Assembly (NCBI GenBank): GCA_028583605.1
Contig: CM053337.1
Coordinates: 15,147,639 to 15,211,638 of the forward strand
From: Dastarcus helophoroides
Lineage: Eukaryota; Arthropoda; Insecta; Coleoptera; Bothrideridae
DNA: 64,000 bases
Direction: 5' to 3'
The position numbers and the translations under genes are program-made. Below are positions 30,604-41,000 of this stretch, one piece after another (the stretch's first letter is position 1; each line of letters begins with the position of its first letter). The notes below the pieces were generated by a model. That model did no database searches. It had not been told where the DNA came from and saw nothing but the letters and a program-made list of their open reading frames with translations.

Positions 30604-31378
30604 GTGAGTTTTTCCAGACTGAAATTTTGGTGAAGTTTGGTCGGTCTTTTGAGCTGTGTCGTCAAATTGGAATTTGGACAAAACCCAAAATAGGTAGTTT
30701 TTTAAGTACAATCACTTTTGAAGCGCTACAGTAGGAGGATGATGATCAATCAGTGAGCAAAAAATTGAACAACGAAATAAAAAAAAGTCGTATTTTGAGA
30801 AAAGTCAAATCAAAGAATAATCGAGAAAAATCTGAATTTTCAAATGGATGTCGAAAGTTTTACAAAAAAGTCATCCTGGCTGAACTCGACTTTCTGAAAC
30901 AAAGTTTCCCCTACCCCATGATAGCTACCCTCATAATGTCAAAAATAATTTTGTGTAGCAAACCCCCATTAGCAATTCATCCTCGTATATTACATGTCTC
31001 ATTACTCACTCGGGGTTATTGTCTAGGAGTTTATTGGCGTCTACGCTAAAACTAATAAAGAAAACAATAAAAATTTCATTTAAAATCGATACCAGCGCGG
31101 ACAGCACTCGCGCTATTTAGTCATACAGCTTACGCACAAATAATTGTTCACCGTTAAAAATAGGTGTCAATATTTTCCCTATTCCACCTAGCTTTGGTCA
31201 CGTAATCCGAAGGATATTCCAGATTCGCGGTTTATTTGCAAACGCGCAGCCGTAGATATACAAACTCCGTTGCACTTATCTCGTTGCAAATAACTAATCG
31301 GCGAAATACATCAAAATCGACTTGCGACAATTACGTAAGTTCCAATTACCTTCCGCCCGAGCTACGATCATATTCGAA
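30604..31378 (+). other. NPC1 3' end region and COX6C upstream region
   Basis: Holds the likely NPC1 3' UTR (AATAAA at 31054-31059 and 31066-31071) and then about 300 bp upstream of the COX6C start that are richer in C+G than the surroundings. That second part is presumably the COX6C promoter and 5' UTR, but I see no diagnostic TATA box. A 98-codon frame at 30753-31049 has no recognisable product. Confidence 0.5.
31054..31071 (+). promoter_or_regulatory. Tandem poly(A) signals, probably of NPC1
   Basis: Two AATAAA hexamers 12 nt apart, about 450 bp after the last recognised NPC1 exon and about 310 bp before the COX6C start codon, on the coding strand of both genes. Confidence 0.55.
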
Positions 31379-31548
31379 ATGAGCGAGAGTGTTTCCAAAA
31401 TTCCGAGACCGGCCCAAATGAGAGGCTTTATGCGTAGCCAAATAAAACGGAATTTAATCCTCGCCTTCTGCAGTTGTACCGCCGCTGCTTTCTACATGAA
31501 GTTCATCTATGGGGATGGGAATAAGGCGAAGTACGCCGAATTCTACAA
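31379..31548 (+). CDS. COX6C: COX6C exon 1
   Basis: ATG to the donor gtgagt at 31549. Encodes MSESVSKIPRPAQMRGF through the transmembrane segment to AKYAEFY, plus AA of a split Lys codon (phase 2). Confidence 0.95.
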
Positions 31549-33420
31549 GTGAGTACTTTAGTGACGATTTTTTTTTTATTTCCAAGGATCTGTTGCTCTT
31601 CTGTAGTTTTTTCTCTGATCTCATACGACATCTATCGTGTTCTAGTGGCGAAATTTAAGTAGAACATTCCAAAAGAGCTTTTTATTTTCACCCTTCTTCT
31701 GTAGCTTTCAAACGCGAACTTCAGTAAAATTTTTCGTATTTTAGGAACAAGTTTTGCGAAAACAATTTTAACTAGAGAATTTTAAAAAAGTTAACTTTTT
31801 TTTTGATTGGTTGGTTAAATTAAGACAAAATTGTCGAATTGTTCCAAATTTCGGTTTCTGTTTCGGCCAGTTTCGGCCTCAGTTCGATTTCTGCTCAGTT
31901 AAAACTTCAAATTTTAAGTTTAAATTCGAACTTTTAAGAAGACCTAACATTTTCAGAAAAAAAACTTGTCATTTATAAAACGAGTTCGAGATTCTGTTTT
32001 TAAGTTGAACTTTTATAAAAAAAATAACTTTCAAGTTCAAACTAAGAAGTTTCATCAAAAAGTCGTAATTTAAAAAAACTAGAAATTAACAATAAAAGTA
32101 TGTTCTCAAATTTTTGGGTTTAATCAAGAAATATCTCGTTTTTTTCACGGTTCTGTATATACCGGTTATATCGAAAAATTACATGAATTTGGCACATTAT
32201 CAAATAAATACTTTTAAACATCAAAGGATAGAAATTTCAACAAGTTCTTTCAAAGTTGATTCACAAAGAGAACTCTCCTACGTTTAGAAATGACAATGTT
32301 AATTTAGGTTCACAGCTTTCAACTTTTTATCTTAGTTGAGTGTCTAAATATGAACTCGATTTTAAATATTTTTTACAAGGACTTCGCCTGCCTAAACGCA
32401 ACATAAAAGAACGACCATTAAAATAAATTCTTATGATTAGCTTCGTTATAAAAAAAGCTTTAAATATCTAAAACTTCCAGTAAAGTTTTAACTTGAGAAA
32501 ATGCTTGTTTTTGTTAATTTTTAAAAATGACAATTGTGGGCGCATTTGCCTAGGTCAGAGGTCAGGAAATCGCGGCTCGCGAGCCGCATGCGGCTTTTTA
32601 AATTCCTCTAAAAAGCTTGAATGGATAGACACTCAGAAAATGATTACTCATTAAACAAGTGACCTACAAACAAAATAGATATTAAAAAAGAAGACTAATA
32701 ATAATCAAAAAAAGGTGAGAGGAATAACCAGCCAAAATTTGTCGTGACGTACTGCTGCTCCTTGGCAAAAAGAGTTTAAATTTTGGCGATGACAAAAACG
32801 TCAAAGAAAATAAATGCACCATTTATTAAAAAAAAGTGCATTTGAACTGAAAAATCGTTTAGATAATAAGCCTTGTATATACGAATATATACAAGTTTAT
32901 TACGATGCAATTGAAATCTAATTTCATTAGAATCTAATGAAAATGAGACTGCAATTGCAAAGTTCACGTAGATGAGGCAAAGCTTGTATCACGGGTTGCA
33001 TCGCAACATCCATAGATACAAACGTCCTCGAGAGAGAGTAATGCTTCAATTAGCATGTGGCGAAAATGTTTGTGTAATAAACAGTTAAAAGTCAGTTACA
33101 AGTCACCCAATGGAGGTTTGCTCTCTTGGATACTTATACGACTGACTAACGGCTTTAAATTGGAAGTGTATACAACCACCGTACCATGCTGACGAGGCCA
33201 AGGAAGGCCGAAACTAGTCTATGGTTGCGGTTGTACATATTTTCAATTTTAAGCACGTTTAACTATTTAATTACAGAACATTTAATTGGTCATTTGTGAA
33301 AAATCGTTAACAAAAATAAATCTAATTTTGTTTATTTTTTTTTCCAGGAACTACGACATCGATAAGGAGTTCGAAATAATGAGGAAGAAAGGACTTTTTG
33401 ATTCCTGCGATAAGGATTAA
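31379..33420 (+). CDS. COX6C: Cytochrome c oxidase subunit VIc, complete, two exons
   Basis: Exons 31379-31548 and 33348-33420 give an 80-residue protein, close to the usual 75 or so. COX6C is a nuclear-encoded single-helix subunit of respiratory complex IV in the inner mitochondrial membrane. Family features seen: a basic N-terminus (RPAQMRGFMRSQIKRNL), one hydrophobic segment (ILAFCSCTAAAFYMKF), and the tail YAEFYKNYDIDKEFEIMRKK then GLFDSC. Start chosen at the first ATG (gaaATGa). It follows NPC1 on the same strand with its own upstream region. The 1.8-kb intron carries a hammerhead ribozyme candidate. Stop TAA at 33418-33420. Confidence 0.95.
32558..32605 (+). mobile_element. hAT-like terminus fragment
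   Basis: cagaggtcaggaaatcgcgg followed by ctcgcgagccgcatgcggct resembles the CAGNGGT...GCGGCTCGCGAGCCGC ends common in hAT-type non-autonomous elements. The opposite terminus and target duplication were not located, so this may be a solo end. Confidence 0.4.
33171..33235 (+). ncRNA. Type I hammerhead ribozyme candidate
   Basis: Core CTGACGA at 33189-33195; stem II GGCC/GGCC (33196-33199 with 33206-33209) with loop AAGGAA; GAAA at 33210-33213; stem III A-C paired with G-U around loop TA; cleavage triplet GTC at 33217-33219. Stem I pairs 33083-less? no: 33183-33188 (accatg) with 33220-33225 (tatggt), then an internal loop (33178-33182 against 33226-33228), then 33171-33177 (tacaacc) with 33229-33235 (ggttgta). 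All conserved core nucleotides are present and the stem I internal loop is where loop II contacts occur in active type I ribozymes. It lies in sense orientation in the COX6C intron, and its 3' flank is shared with 13.7 kb and 37.4 kb. Confidence 0.82.
33348..33420 (+). CDS. COX6C: COX6C exon 2
   Basis: Acceptor tttttccag. The G completes Lys, then NYDIDKEFEIMRKKGLFDSC and three more residues before TAA. The conserved YDxxKxFExMRKxGxFxS pattern of COX6C is evident. Confidence 0.95.
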
Positions 33421-34740
33421 AGGAAACTTTGATAAATCTAGTTGTCATTTAGAAATAATTATTAATACAGTAATATGTTTCGTCATGAATTTTCATTACT
33501 TCTTAATTTATCAGAAAGTTATGACAATATGGACGCCACATTTACAATGGCAAATCTAGGAACCGATACACTCTATGCATGAACCTTTTCGAATTCGAAG
33601 TTTCAAGAAAAAGATCAACATCTCCAAAGACATTTGAAAAAAAATCTTCCCAAAAAGTCAAAATTTTGCAAAAAATCTAAATTTTGAACAAGTAGTGAAA
33701 ATATTCAAAATTTGGAGATAAAAATTTTAAAAAAATCGAAATTTTAAAAAATCCAGTATTAAAAAAATCCACTAAGAAATCCAAAATGAATAGCTTCAAA
33801 AAAATCGAATTTTTCGATTTTTAATTAAAATCTAATCTACTACATAGAAGTGGAAACTTCGAGAAAATGTCGACATTTTTGAAAAGAAAGTCGGAATTTT
33901 TAATAAAAGTTGAAATTTCGAGAAAAAGTCAAAAGTTTGAACAAAGGTCGAAATTTTCCAAAAAAAATTGGAGATTTTTTTGGTGGAACGGTCTGGTCCT
34001 TGGTTATGTTCAAAAGATTTGTATTTCAATGTGGATATTTTTAAAAAGGTACAGGTTTAAGAAAAACAATATTTCAACATAAGCAGATTTATAAAATGAA
34101 ATCGAAATTTAAAAAAAATCGTAATTTGGAAAAAAATTGAAAATTTCAAAATATTCAATTTTCTGAAAATGTCGACATTTTTTTTCATATATTTTCGTTT
34201 TCTCGAATATTTTAAAATGTGAAAATTTTCAAAATAATTCGAAGTTTTCAATAAAAAACGAATCTTCAAAAAAGTCGAAATTTTCAAAAAAAGTGGCCCA
34301 AGAATCCTGTCTCTTGTTTCACGCAGATGAAGGCGAGGACAGCAGCTAGTTTTCAAATAAAACAAGGTTTATCATCTAGTCTTTATTTAGAATTCTTTTA
34401 AGATTCTTTAATAAAAATTTCATTCAAATCAACAAAAAATTAAACAACATTCTTACAAAAATTATTATAATGACTAAATTATTATCACAATAACTCTTAA
34501 GGTAAAAATAAAACATCGAGGTTTACAATAACTTTTCGAAATTTCAACTTTCCTTCTAAATTTTTTTGTTCCAAGGTACAGTGATGAAGAAAAATTCAAA
34601 TAAGCTCGTCAAGTCGTATTTTTTAAGAAAACGCTGTAACTTAGAAGAATAATTTGGAAACATGACTGTAAAATCGATATCGAAAAAAGTTATAAAAAAA
34701 AGAACTTCTTCAAAGTTTGGAGGAAAAGTCCAAAATTTTG
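33421..34740. other. AT-rich sequence downstream of COX6C
   Basis: COX6C 3' UTR at the start, without a canonical AATAAA close to the stop. From about 33600 it is low-complexity aaaaaagtcgaaattttcaa sequence. 33975-34035 holds a piece of the gaacggtctggtccttggtt mobile family. No gene seen. Confidence 0.5.
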
Positions 34741-37190
34741 ATCAAAAATCGGAAGTTGTCAAAAAAAAGTTGGGAATTTTCAAAGTAACGTTGGACATTT
34801 TTAAAAGAAACTTGGGAATTTCCAAAAAAAGTTGGGAACTTTCAAAAATGTATCTGGAATTGAGAAAAAGCGGGTCTGAATTCAAAAAACGTATCTGAAT
34901 TTCAGAAAAACGTGCTAGAATTTCAAAAACGGGGGGGTTTGTGGGTGGGTCTGAATTTAAAAAACGCGTCTGAATTTCGAAAAAGACGAATACACTGACG
35001 AAAATCGATCATTTCGATCAAAAATCGGAAGTTATCAAAAGAAAGTTGGTAATTTTCAATCACGTTGGAAATTTTCGAAGAAACTTGGAAATTTCCCAAA
35101 AAAAAGTTTGGGAACTTTCAAAATGTTGTCCTGAATTGGAGAAAAACATGTCTGGAATTTCAAAAAACGTATCTGATTTCAAAACGTGTCCTGACTTTCA
35201 AAAAACGTGTCTGAATTTCCAAAACGTGTCTGACTTTCAAACCGTGTCTACATATTAAAAAACGTGTCTGACTTTCAAAAAACGTGTCTGAATTTCGAAA
35301 AAGACGAATACACTGACGAAAAAATCGATCAACTTCGATCAAATATTGCAAGTTGTCAAAAAAAGTTGGGAATTTTCAAAATAACGTTGGAAATTTTCAA
35401 AAGAAACTTGGGAATTTCCAAAAAAAGTTGGGAACTTTCAAAAATGTGTCTGAATTGAGAAAAACATGTCTGACTTTCAAAAATGTGTCTGGATTTCAAA
35501 AAACGTGTCTGAATTTCAAAAAATGTGTCTGACTTTCAAAACACGTATCTGATTTTAAAAAACGTGTCTGAATGTTAAAAAACGTGTCTGGATTTCGAAA
35601 AAGACTAATACACTGACGAACAAATCGATGAATTTCGATCAAAAATTGGAAAATGTCAAAAAAAAGTTGGAAATTTTCAAAATAACGTTGGAAATTTTCA
35701 AAAGAAACTTGGAAATTTCCAAAAAAAGTTGGGAACTTTCAAAAATGTGTCTGAATTGAAAAAACGTGTCTGACTTTCAAAAAACGTATCTGCATTTCAA
35801 AAAACGTGTCTGACTTTCAAAAAACCTGTCTGAATTTTAAAAAACGCTGAATTTCAAAAAACGTTCGAATTTCAAAAACGATGACCAATTGATCAAAAAT
35901 GGAAGTTTCAAAAAAAGTTGGGAATTTCAAAATAACTGTTGAATTTCAAAAAAACTTCGGACTTTCAAAAAAAGTACTGAATTTCAAAAACGTGTCTGGA
36001 TTTCAAAAAACGTGTCTGTTTTCAAAAACGTGTCTGATTTCGAAAAGACGATAACTGACAAAAATGATAAATTTCAACAAAAATCTTGTACATAAAACTG
36101 GAATTTTCAAAAAACTTGAATTTCGAAAAAGTTGACTTTAATAAAACGTCATGAATTAGAAAAAACGTATCTGGATTTCAAAAAACGTGTCCGACTTTTA
36201 AAAAACGTGTCTGGATTTCAAAAAACGTGTCTGACATTTAAAAAACGTGTGTGAATTTCAAAAGACGTGTCTAAATTTCGAAAAAGACGAATACACTGAT
36301 GAAAAAATCGATCAATTTCGATCAAAAATCGAAAGTTGTCAAAAAAAAGTTGGAAATTTTCAGAATAACGTTGAAAATTTTCTAAAGAAACTTGAGAATT
36401 TCCAAAAAAAGTTGGGAACTTTTCTTAAAAAAGTGTCTGAATTTGGAAAAACGTTGAAATTTTCAAAAAACTTGAATTCCAAAAAAAGTGAATTGATTTC
36501 AAAAAACGTATCTGGTTTTCAAAAAACGTGTCTGGTTTTCAAAAAACGTGTCTGACTTTCAGAAAACGTGTCTGCATTTCAAAAAACTTTGTCTAACTTT
36601 TAAAAAACGCGTCTGAATTTCGAATCGGACAAATAAACGACAAAAAATCGATTAATTTCGATCAAAAATCGGAAGTTGTCAAAAAAAGTTGAAAATTTTC
36701 ATATAAAAGTTGGAAATTTTCAAAAAAAGGGAATTCAAAATGTTCTGAATTGAAAAACGTATCTGATTTAAACGTTGATTTGAAAAACATGTCTGACTTT
36801 CAAAAAACGTATCTGGATTTCAAAAAACGTGTCTGAATTTCAAAAAACGTGTCTGCATTACAAAAAACGTGTCTGAATTTCGAAAAAAACGAATACACTG
36901 ACGAACAAATCGATCAATTTCGCTCAAAAATTGGAAGTTGTCAAAAAAAAGTTGGGAATTTTCAAAGGAACGTTGGAAATTTTCAAAAGAATCTTGAGAA
37001 TTTCCAAAAAAAGTTGGAAACTTTCAAAAGTGTGTCTGAATTGAGACTTTCAAAAAACTTATCTGGATTTCAAAAAACGTGTCCGAATTTCAAAAAACGT
37101 GTCTGCATTTCAAAAAACGTGTCTGAATTTCGAAAAACGTGTCTGACTTTCAAAAAACATGACTGAATTTCGAAAAAGATGAATACACTG
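34740..37190 (+). repeat. 20-bp minisatellite with higher-order units, plus orientation
   Basis: Tandem gtctgaatttcaaaaaacgt units (20 bp; frames repeat every 20 residues) are punctuated every 240-390 bp by a spacer with gacgaatacactgacgaa ... gttgggaattttcaaa (about 34983, 35305, 35602, 36285, 36625, 36887, 37170). The 35830-36130 and 36700-36780 parts are visibly eroded. Frames of 64-105 codons are satellite artefacts. Confidence 0.93.
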
Positions 37191-37812
37191 ACAAAAAATC
37201 GAAATTTTTCCATTAAATTCAAAATATTGACAATGGTTAAGGCCGAATTAAATTAACGATCTTTTTTGAATTGGATTTCAATGAAACAACTACGATGTAG
37301 GATGTAACCAATGTTACAATGATCACCAGTGGTATTAAGGGTTGTCGCACAACAACAATCTCCAGCGTCGCATTTGTTGTAAATATTATCAACTTTGGCG
37401 CGTTCAACTGTTTAATTACAGAACATTTAATTTGTCGTTCAAGAAAGTCAATCAAGTTTAAGTTCTGCGAAGAAAATAACGTCAAGGTTAAACCACAGAA
37501 GGTTGAAATTTCGAGAAAAACTGAGAAATTTGAAAGAGGTATCTACCCTAAGATTGATAAGACTGATAACTGATCTTAGAAGTAAAAAACTTTATCCGTA
37601 TAACGATCAATGCAAGGAATTGTATAAGTATTAACAATTTCTGTCAAACTATACATCAAATTCCCCAGTAGCATGCAAAAATTTTCAACGACATTATCCC
37701 AAAGAGTGCCCTAAATATAACACAAAAAAAAAACACGTGCCTTATGTAAAAACTTAACAACATTCACATCAAAAGTCAGAATTTTTTATTTTTTTCTAAT
37801 TTTCCTCGCTTG
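37191..37812. other. Region between the satellite and the nvy stop codon
   Basis: 37290-37450 contains a diverged relative of the hammerhead-bearing element's 3' flank (cgcgttcaactgtttaatta cagaacattt), but the ribozyme core is absent. 37785-37790 on the minus strand is AATAAA, 23 nt past the nvy stop, a candidate poly(A) signal. Confidence 0.5.
37785..37790 (-). promoter_or_regulatory. Candidate nvy poly(A) signal
   Basis: AATAAA on the minus strand just downstream of the nvy stop codon. The distance (23 nt) is short and the region is T-rich on the plus strand, so a chance match is possible. Confidence 0.35.
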
Positions 37813-38025
37813 TCACTTTTTGCATTTGGCCGCCAGATCTGTAGATGGCACCGCCGTCGTCGATATACCAGGTGTGCTCGTTCTCAAAGGTCGAGCAGCT
37901 TTCTCTTTGGAGCACACCTGGTGGTGGTTCTCCCAGTCTTTGTGTTGGCAAAAGGGACCGCAATAGCGCGCCACCCCGCAACCCGAGCACGTCTCGTGGG
38001 CCTTCCTGCCGCAGTTCCAGCAGGC
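37813..38025 (-). CDS. nvy: nvy last exon: MYND zinc finger (NHR4)
   Basis: Acceptor ttcttgcag. [17 protein letters not shown]... shows the full MYND ligand set: CxxC, x7, CxxC, x5, CxxxC, x7, H, x3, C. MYND domains of MTG proteins bind corepressor peptides. A 30-residue tail rich in S/T/P/K ends KCKK before the stop at 37813-37815. Confidence 0.96.
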   Translation of the reverse strand, partial: ACWNCGRKAHETCSGCGVARYCGPFCQHKDWENHHQVCSKEKAARPLRTSTPGISTTAVPSTDLAAKCKK

Positions 38026-41000
38026 CTGCAAGAAACTGGCATTAGTTCAAACTAGTAATAACAAATTAAGTTGTGCTTCCACTGTAAATTGAACTTTTAT
38101 TTGAGAAATTTGATTTTTGTAAAATTGAATTTTTCTCTCAAGATTTTCAACATTTTCGAACTATTTCCAGAATTTTTTATTTCAAATTTCGACCTTTTAT
38201 CATCAAAATTTCGACTTTTTTGGAAAGTTATAACTTTTTTTTAAATTTGTTTTCATTTGAAAATTTCTTCTTTTTTTTTAATTTCGACTTTTTTTTGGTT
38301 TGGTTTTCACTTTTTTGAAGAATTTTAGTTTTTTTAAACTTTCGATTTTTGGTCAAAATTTTGATTTGATTTTCGCTTTTTTAAAAAAATTCCATTTTTG
38401 TTCAAACGTTTTATTTTTCGAAGTTTTGACTTTTTTTTTGAAAATTTCGGTTTTTTTTTTTTTCAGAAATATTATTGTTTCTCAAAGTTTCGATCTTTGT
38501 GAAGTAAATTGAGCTTTTATTTGAAAAATTCGACTCTTTCCCAAACATATTTCGAAGTTTCTATCTTTTTTCAAAACTTGTAAAAACTTCGACATTTTTT
38601 TAAAAATTGTTTTGGAAAGTATTGACCGTTTTTTCGAAAATTCGAATTTTTGCATCTTTGACTTTTTCAAAAGTTTGCCTATTCTTAAGTTTTTTGTTTT
38701 TTTGAAGAATCTAAGTTTCCAAATTGCGAACTTGTTTTCGAAATTACTCTTTTTAAAAGTTCAAACTTTTTTGAAAATATCGACACGTTTTCAAAGTTTT
38801 TTTTTAATTTTTAAATGTTTTCTGGAAACTTCAATGTAATTCTGACTTCTTGAAAAATTCGCCTGTTCCTGAAAGTTTTTAATATTTTTGAAGAATCTTA
38901 CTCTTCAAAAACTATGAATTTTCAAATTTTGTACAAATTCCATAAAACGAATTCGAGATTTTCGACTTTAAGCTGACATTTTAAAAAGAAGCATTTTTCG
39001 AGATTAAACTGAGACTTAACAAAAGTCGAAATTTTGGCTTCAATTTACAAATTACGATCTGTCGGCTTCGTTTCCAAATTTTGCCTTTGAATTAAAATTT
39101 CGAAAAACAGTTTTGAAGAAATTCTGAACCTTTTTTGGCCTCAATCACTCCATTACGACTTTAGTGTAGAAATTTTAACTTTAACCATGAAATTTTAACT
39201 TTAGATATGAAATTGTAACTTTAGATATGAAATTTCAACCTTAAATTAAAAAAATAATTCATAAAAAGCCAAAAGGCGTACTGATCACCTGAAAAAATTT
39301 GGATTAATGTATATAGACACATTGACCAACGATATCAGCTCCCAACGCGTATAGGCAACTTCAAATACAACCGCGTGTGCGTTGCATACATTTTAATTGT
39401 ATTTAATGGCTATTTTTACCACCTTAGAGGCTGAATATTGAAAAATCCCTTAATGCTCACCTACGTATTACGGGGAACATCTACGCGAAATTTCATGTTC
39501 CTGGTCTGTTTAGGCTGTGGGTTGTCTGTCAGTCAGTGCTCAGAGTTTAATTAAATACATTTCTTATTGTTATTCTTCGTATAAATGTGGTTTTACAAGG
39601 AAATTGGAAAATATAAAAAACAACTAACTTAAATAATCACCATCAATTTAACAATTCAGTTATACATTTACTTACGTTTTGCTGAGAAGGTGCCGGCTGT
39701 GTAAGAACCGGGGGCGATACGCTGTTCTCCCCGCTTTCCGCATGATTCGTTGAATTTTCCTCGGTTGATTTCCGCGCTTCTAAAAACATTTTGAATGTTA
39801 ATTGGTTCGTTACGCAATTAGTGACGTATGAGAAGACTTTTCCTATCGCTTTACGAATCCAACAAACTCAATCTTAAGCTGCACCACATTAATAAAAATT
39901 TGTCTTGTGCGTTGTATTTTGAAACTTATAAATCATGTTTTTCGCGCAAGGACAACTATTTTGTGGCACAAATAATTATGTTGTGCGTTGTACCACCGAA
40001 TGCGCTCGAGTGCGTTCTAAATTCTTCAAATACGATGCAAAAATCGTAAATTTAACCTAACTTTTTGTAATAAATACGAAGCGCACAACACAAATTTTTA
40101 TTCATGTGGATCCAACTTTACAAATCGGAAAATTCATTTTACTTAATTAGAAATTTAAAAAAAATAACTGTCCACGTAAAGTGCATCTTCCACTTTCAGT
40201 GAGTGCATAAAAGAAACAAAACCGAGCTTAAAATTACGATGCAAAGAGACTGCAGCCCGCTAAACTTCTTCGAATTAGTTTTGTGGAATTCGTACAAAAT
40301 TTAAAAATTCATAATTTTTTAAAGAGTTAGATCCTTCAAAAATATTAAGAATTTTCAGGAACAGCATTTTGATTTCTTTATATTTCGATTATATTTGAAA
40401 AGTGTCTTGATAACATTTTGATTTTTTTTTCAAAAATCAAACTTTTTTGGTATACTTTTTTTGAAAATTTCTCTGTACTTTTCAAAATTGCAGGTTTTTT
40501 TTTTGAAAATGTCGAAATAAAATGAAAATGACGTTTTTTTATAAGTCAAACACGTTTTTTGAAATTCAGACACGCATTTTGAAATTCAGACACGTTTTTT
40601 GAAATCTAGATACGTTTTCTGAAAGTGAGACGTGTTTTTCTCAATTCAAACACATTTTTTAAAGTGCCCAACTTTTTTTTAGAAATTCCCAAGTTCCTTT
40701 TAAATATTTCCAACGTTATTTTGAAATTTCCCAAATTTTTTTTTATAACTTCCGATTTTTGAGCGTAATTGACCGATTTGTTCGTCAGTGTATTCGTCTT
40801 TTTCGAAGTTCGGACACGTTTTTTGAAAGTCAGACACGTTTTTTGAAATGCAGATAAGTTTTTTGAAAGTCAGACACGTTTTTTGAAATGCAGATACGTT
40901 CTTTGAAATCCAGATACGTTTTTTGAAATCCAGATACGTTTTTTGAAAGTCAGACACGTTTTTTGAAATTCAGATACGTTTTTTGAAATCCAGATACGTT

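Larger units (their letters stand above)
31549..33347 (+). other. COX6C intron
   Basis: Mostly AT-rich unique sequence. Two structured parts are seen: a palindromic gcggctcgcgagccgc block at 32571-32597 and the hammerhead candidate at 33171-33235 with its mobile flank to about 33310. I see no other gene; the 63-codon minus frame at 32776-32967 is unsupported. Confidence 0.6.

Noticed and set aside
33832..34365. Small Lys/Phe-rich frames downstream of COX6C
   Set aside because: Low-complexity AT-rich sequence, no start context or similarity.
34981..35340. CTGACGA followed by TCGATC...TTCGATC in the 20-bp satellite spacer, as a hammerhead core
   Set aside because: The stem is followed by CAAA rather than GAAA, no cleavage triplet or stem I can be placed, and the same holds for the inverted copies at 40.5-44 kb.
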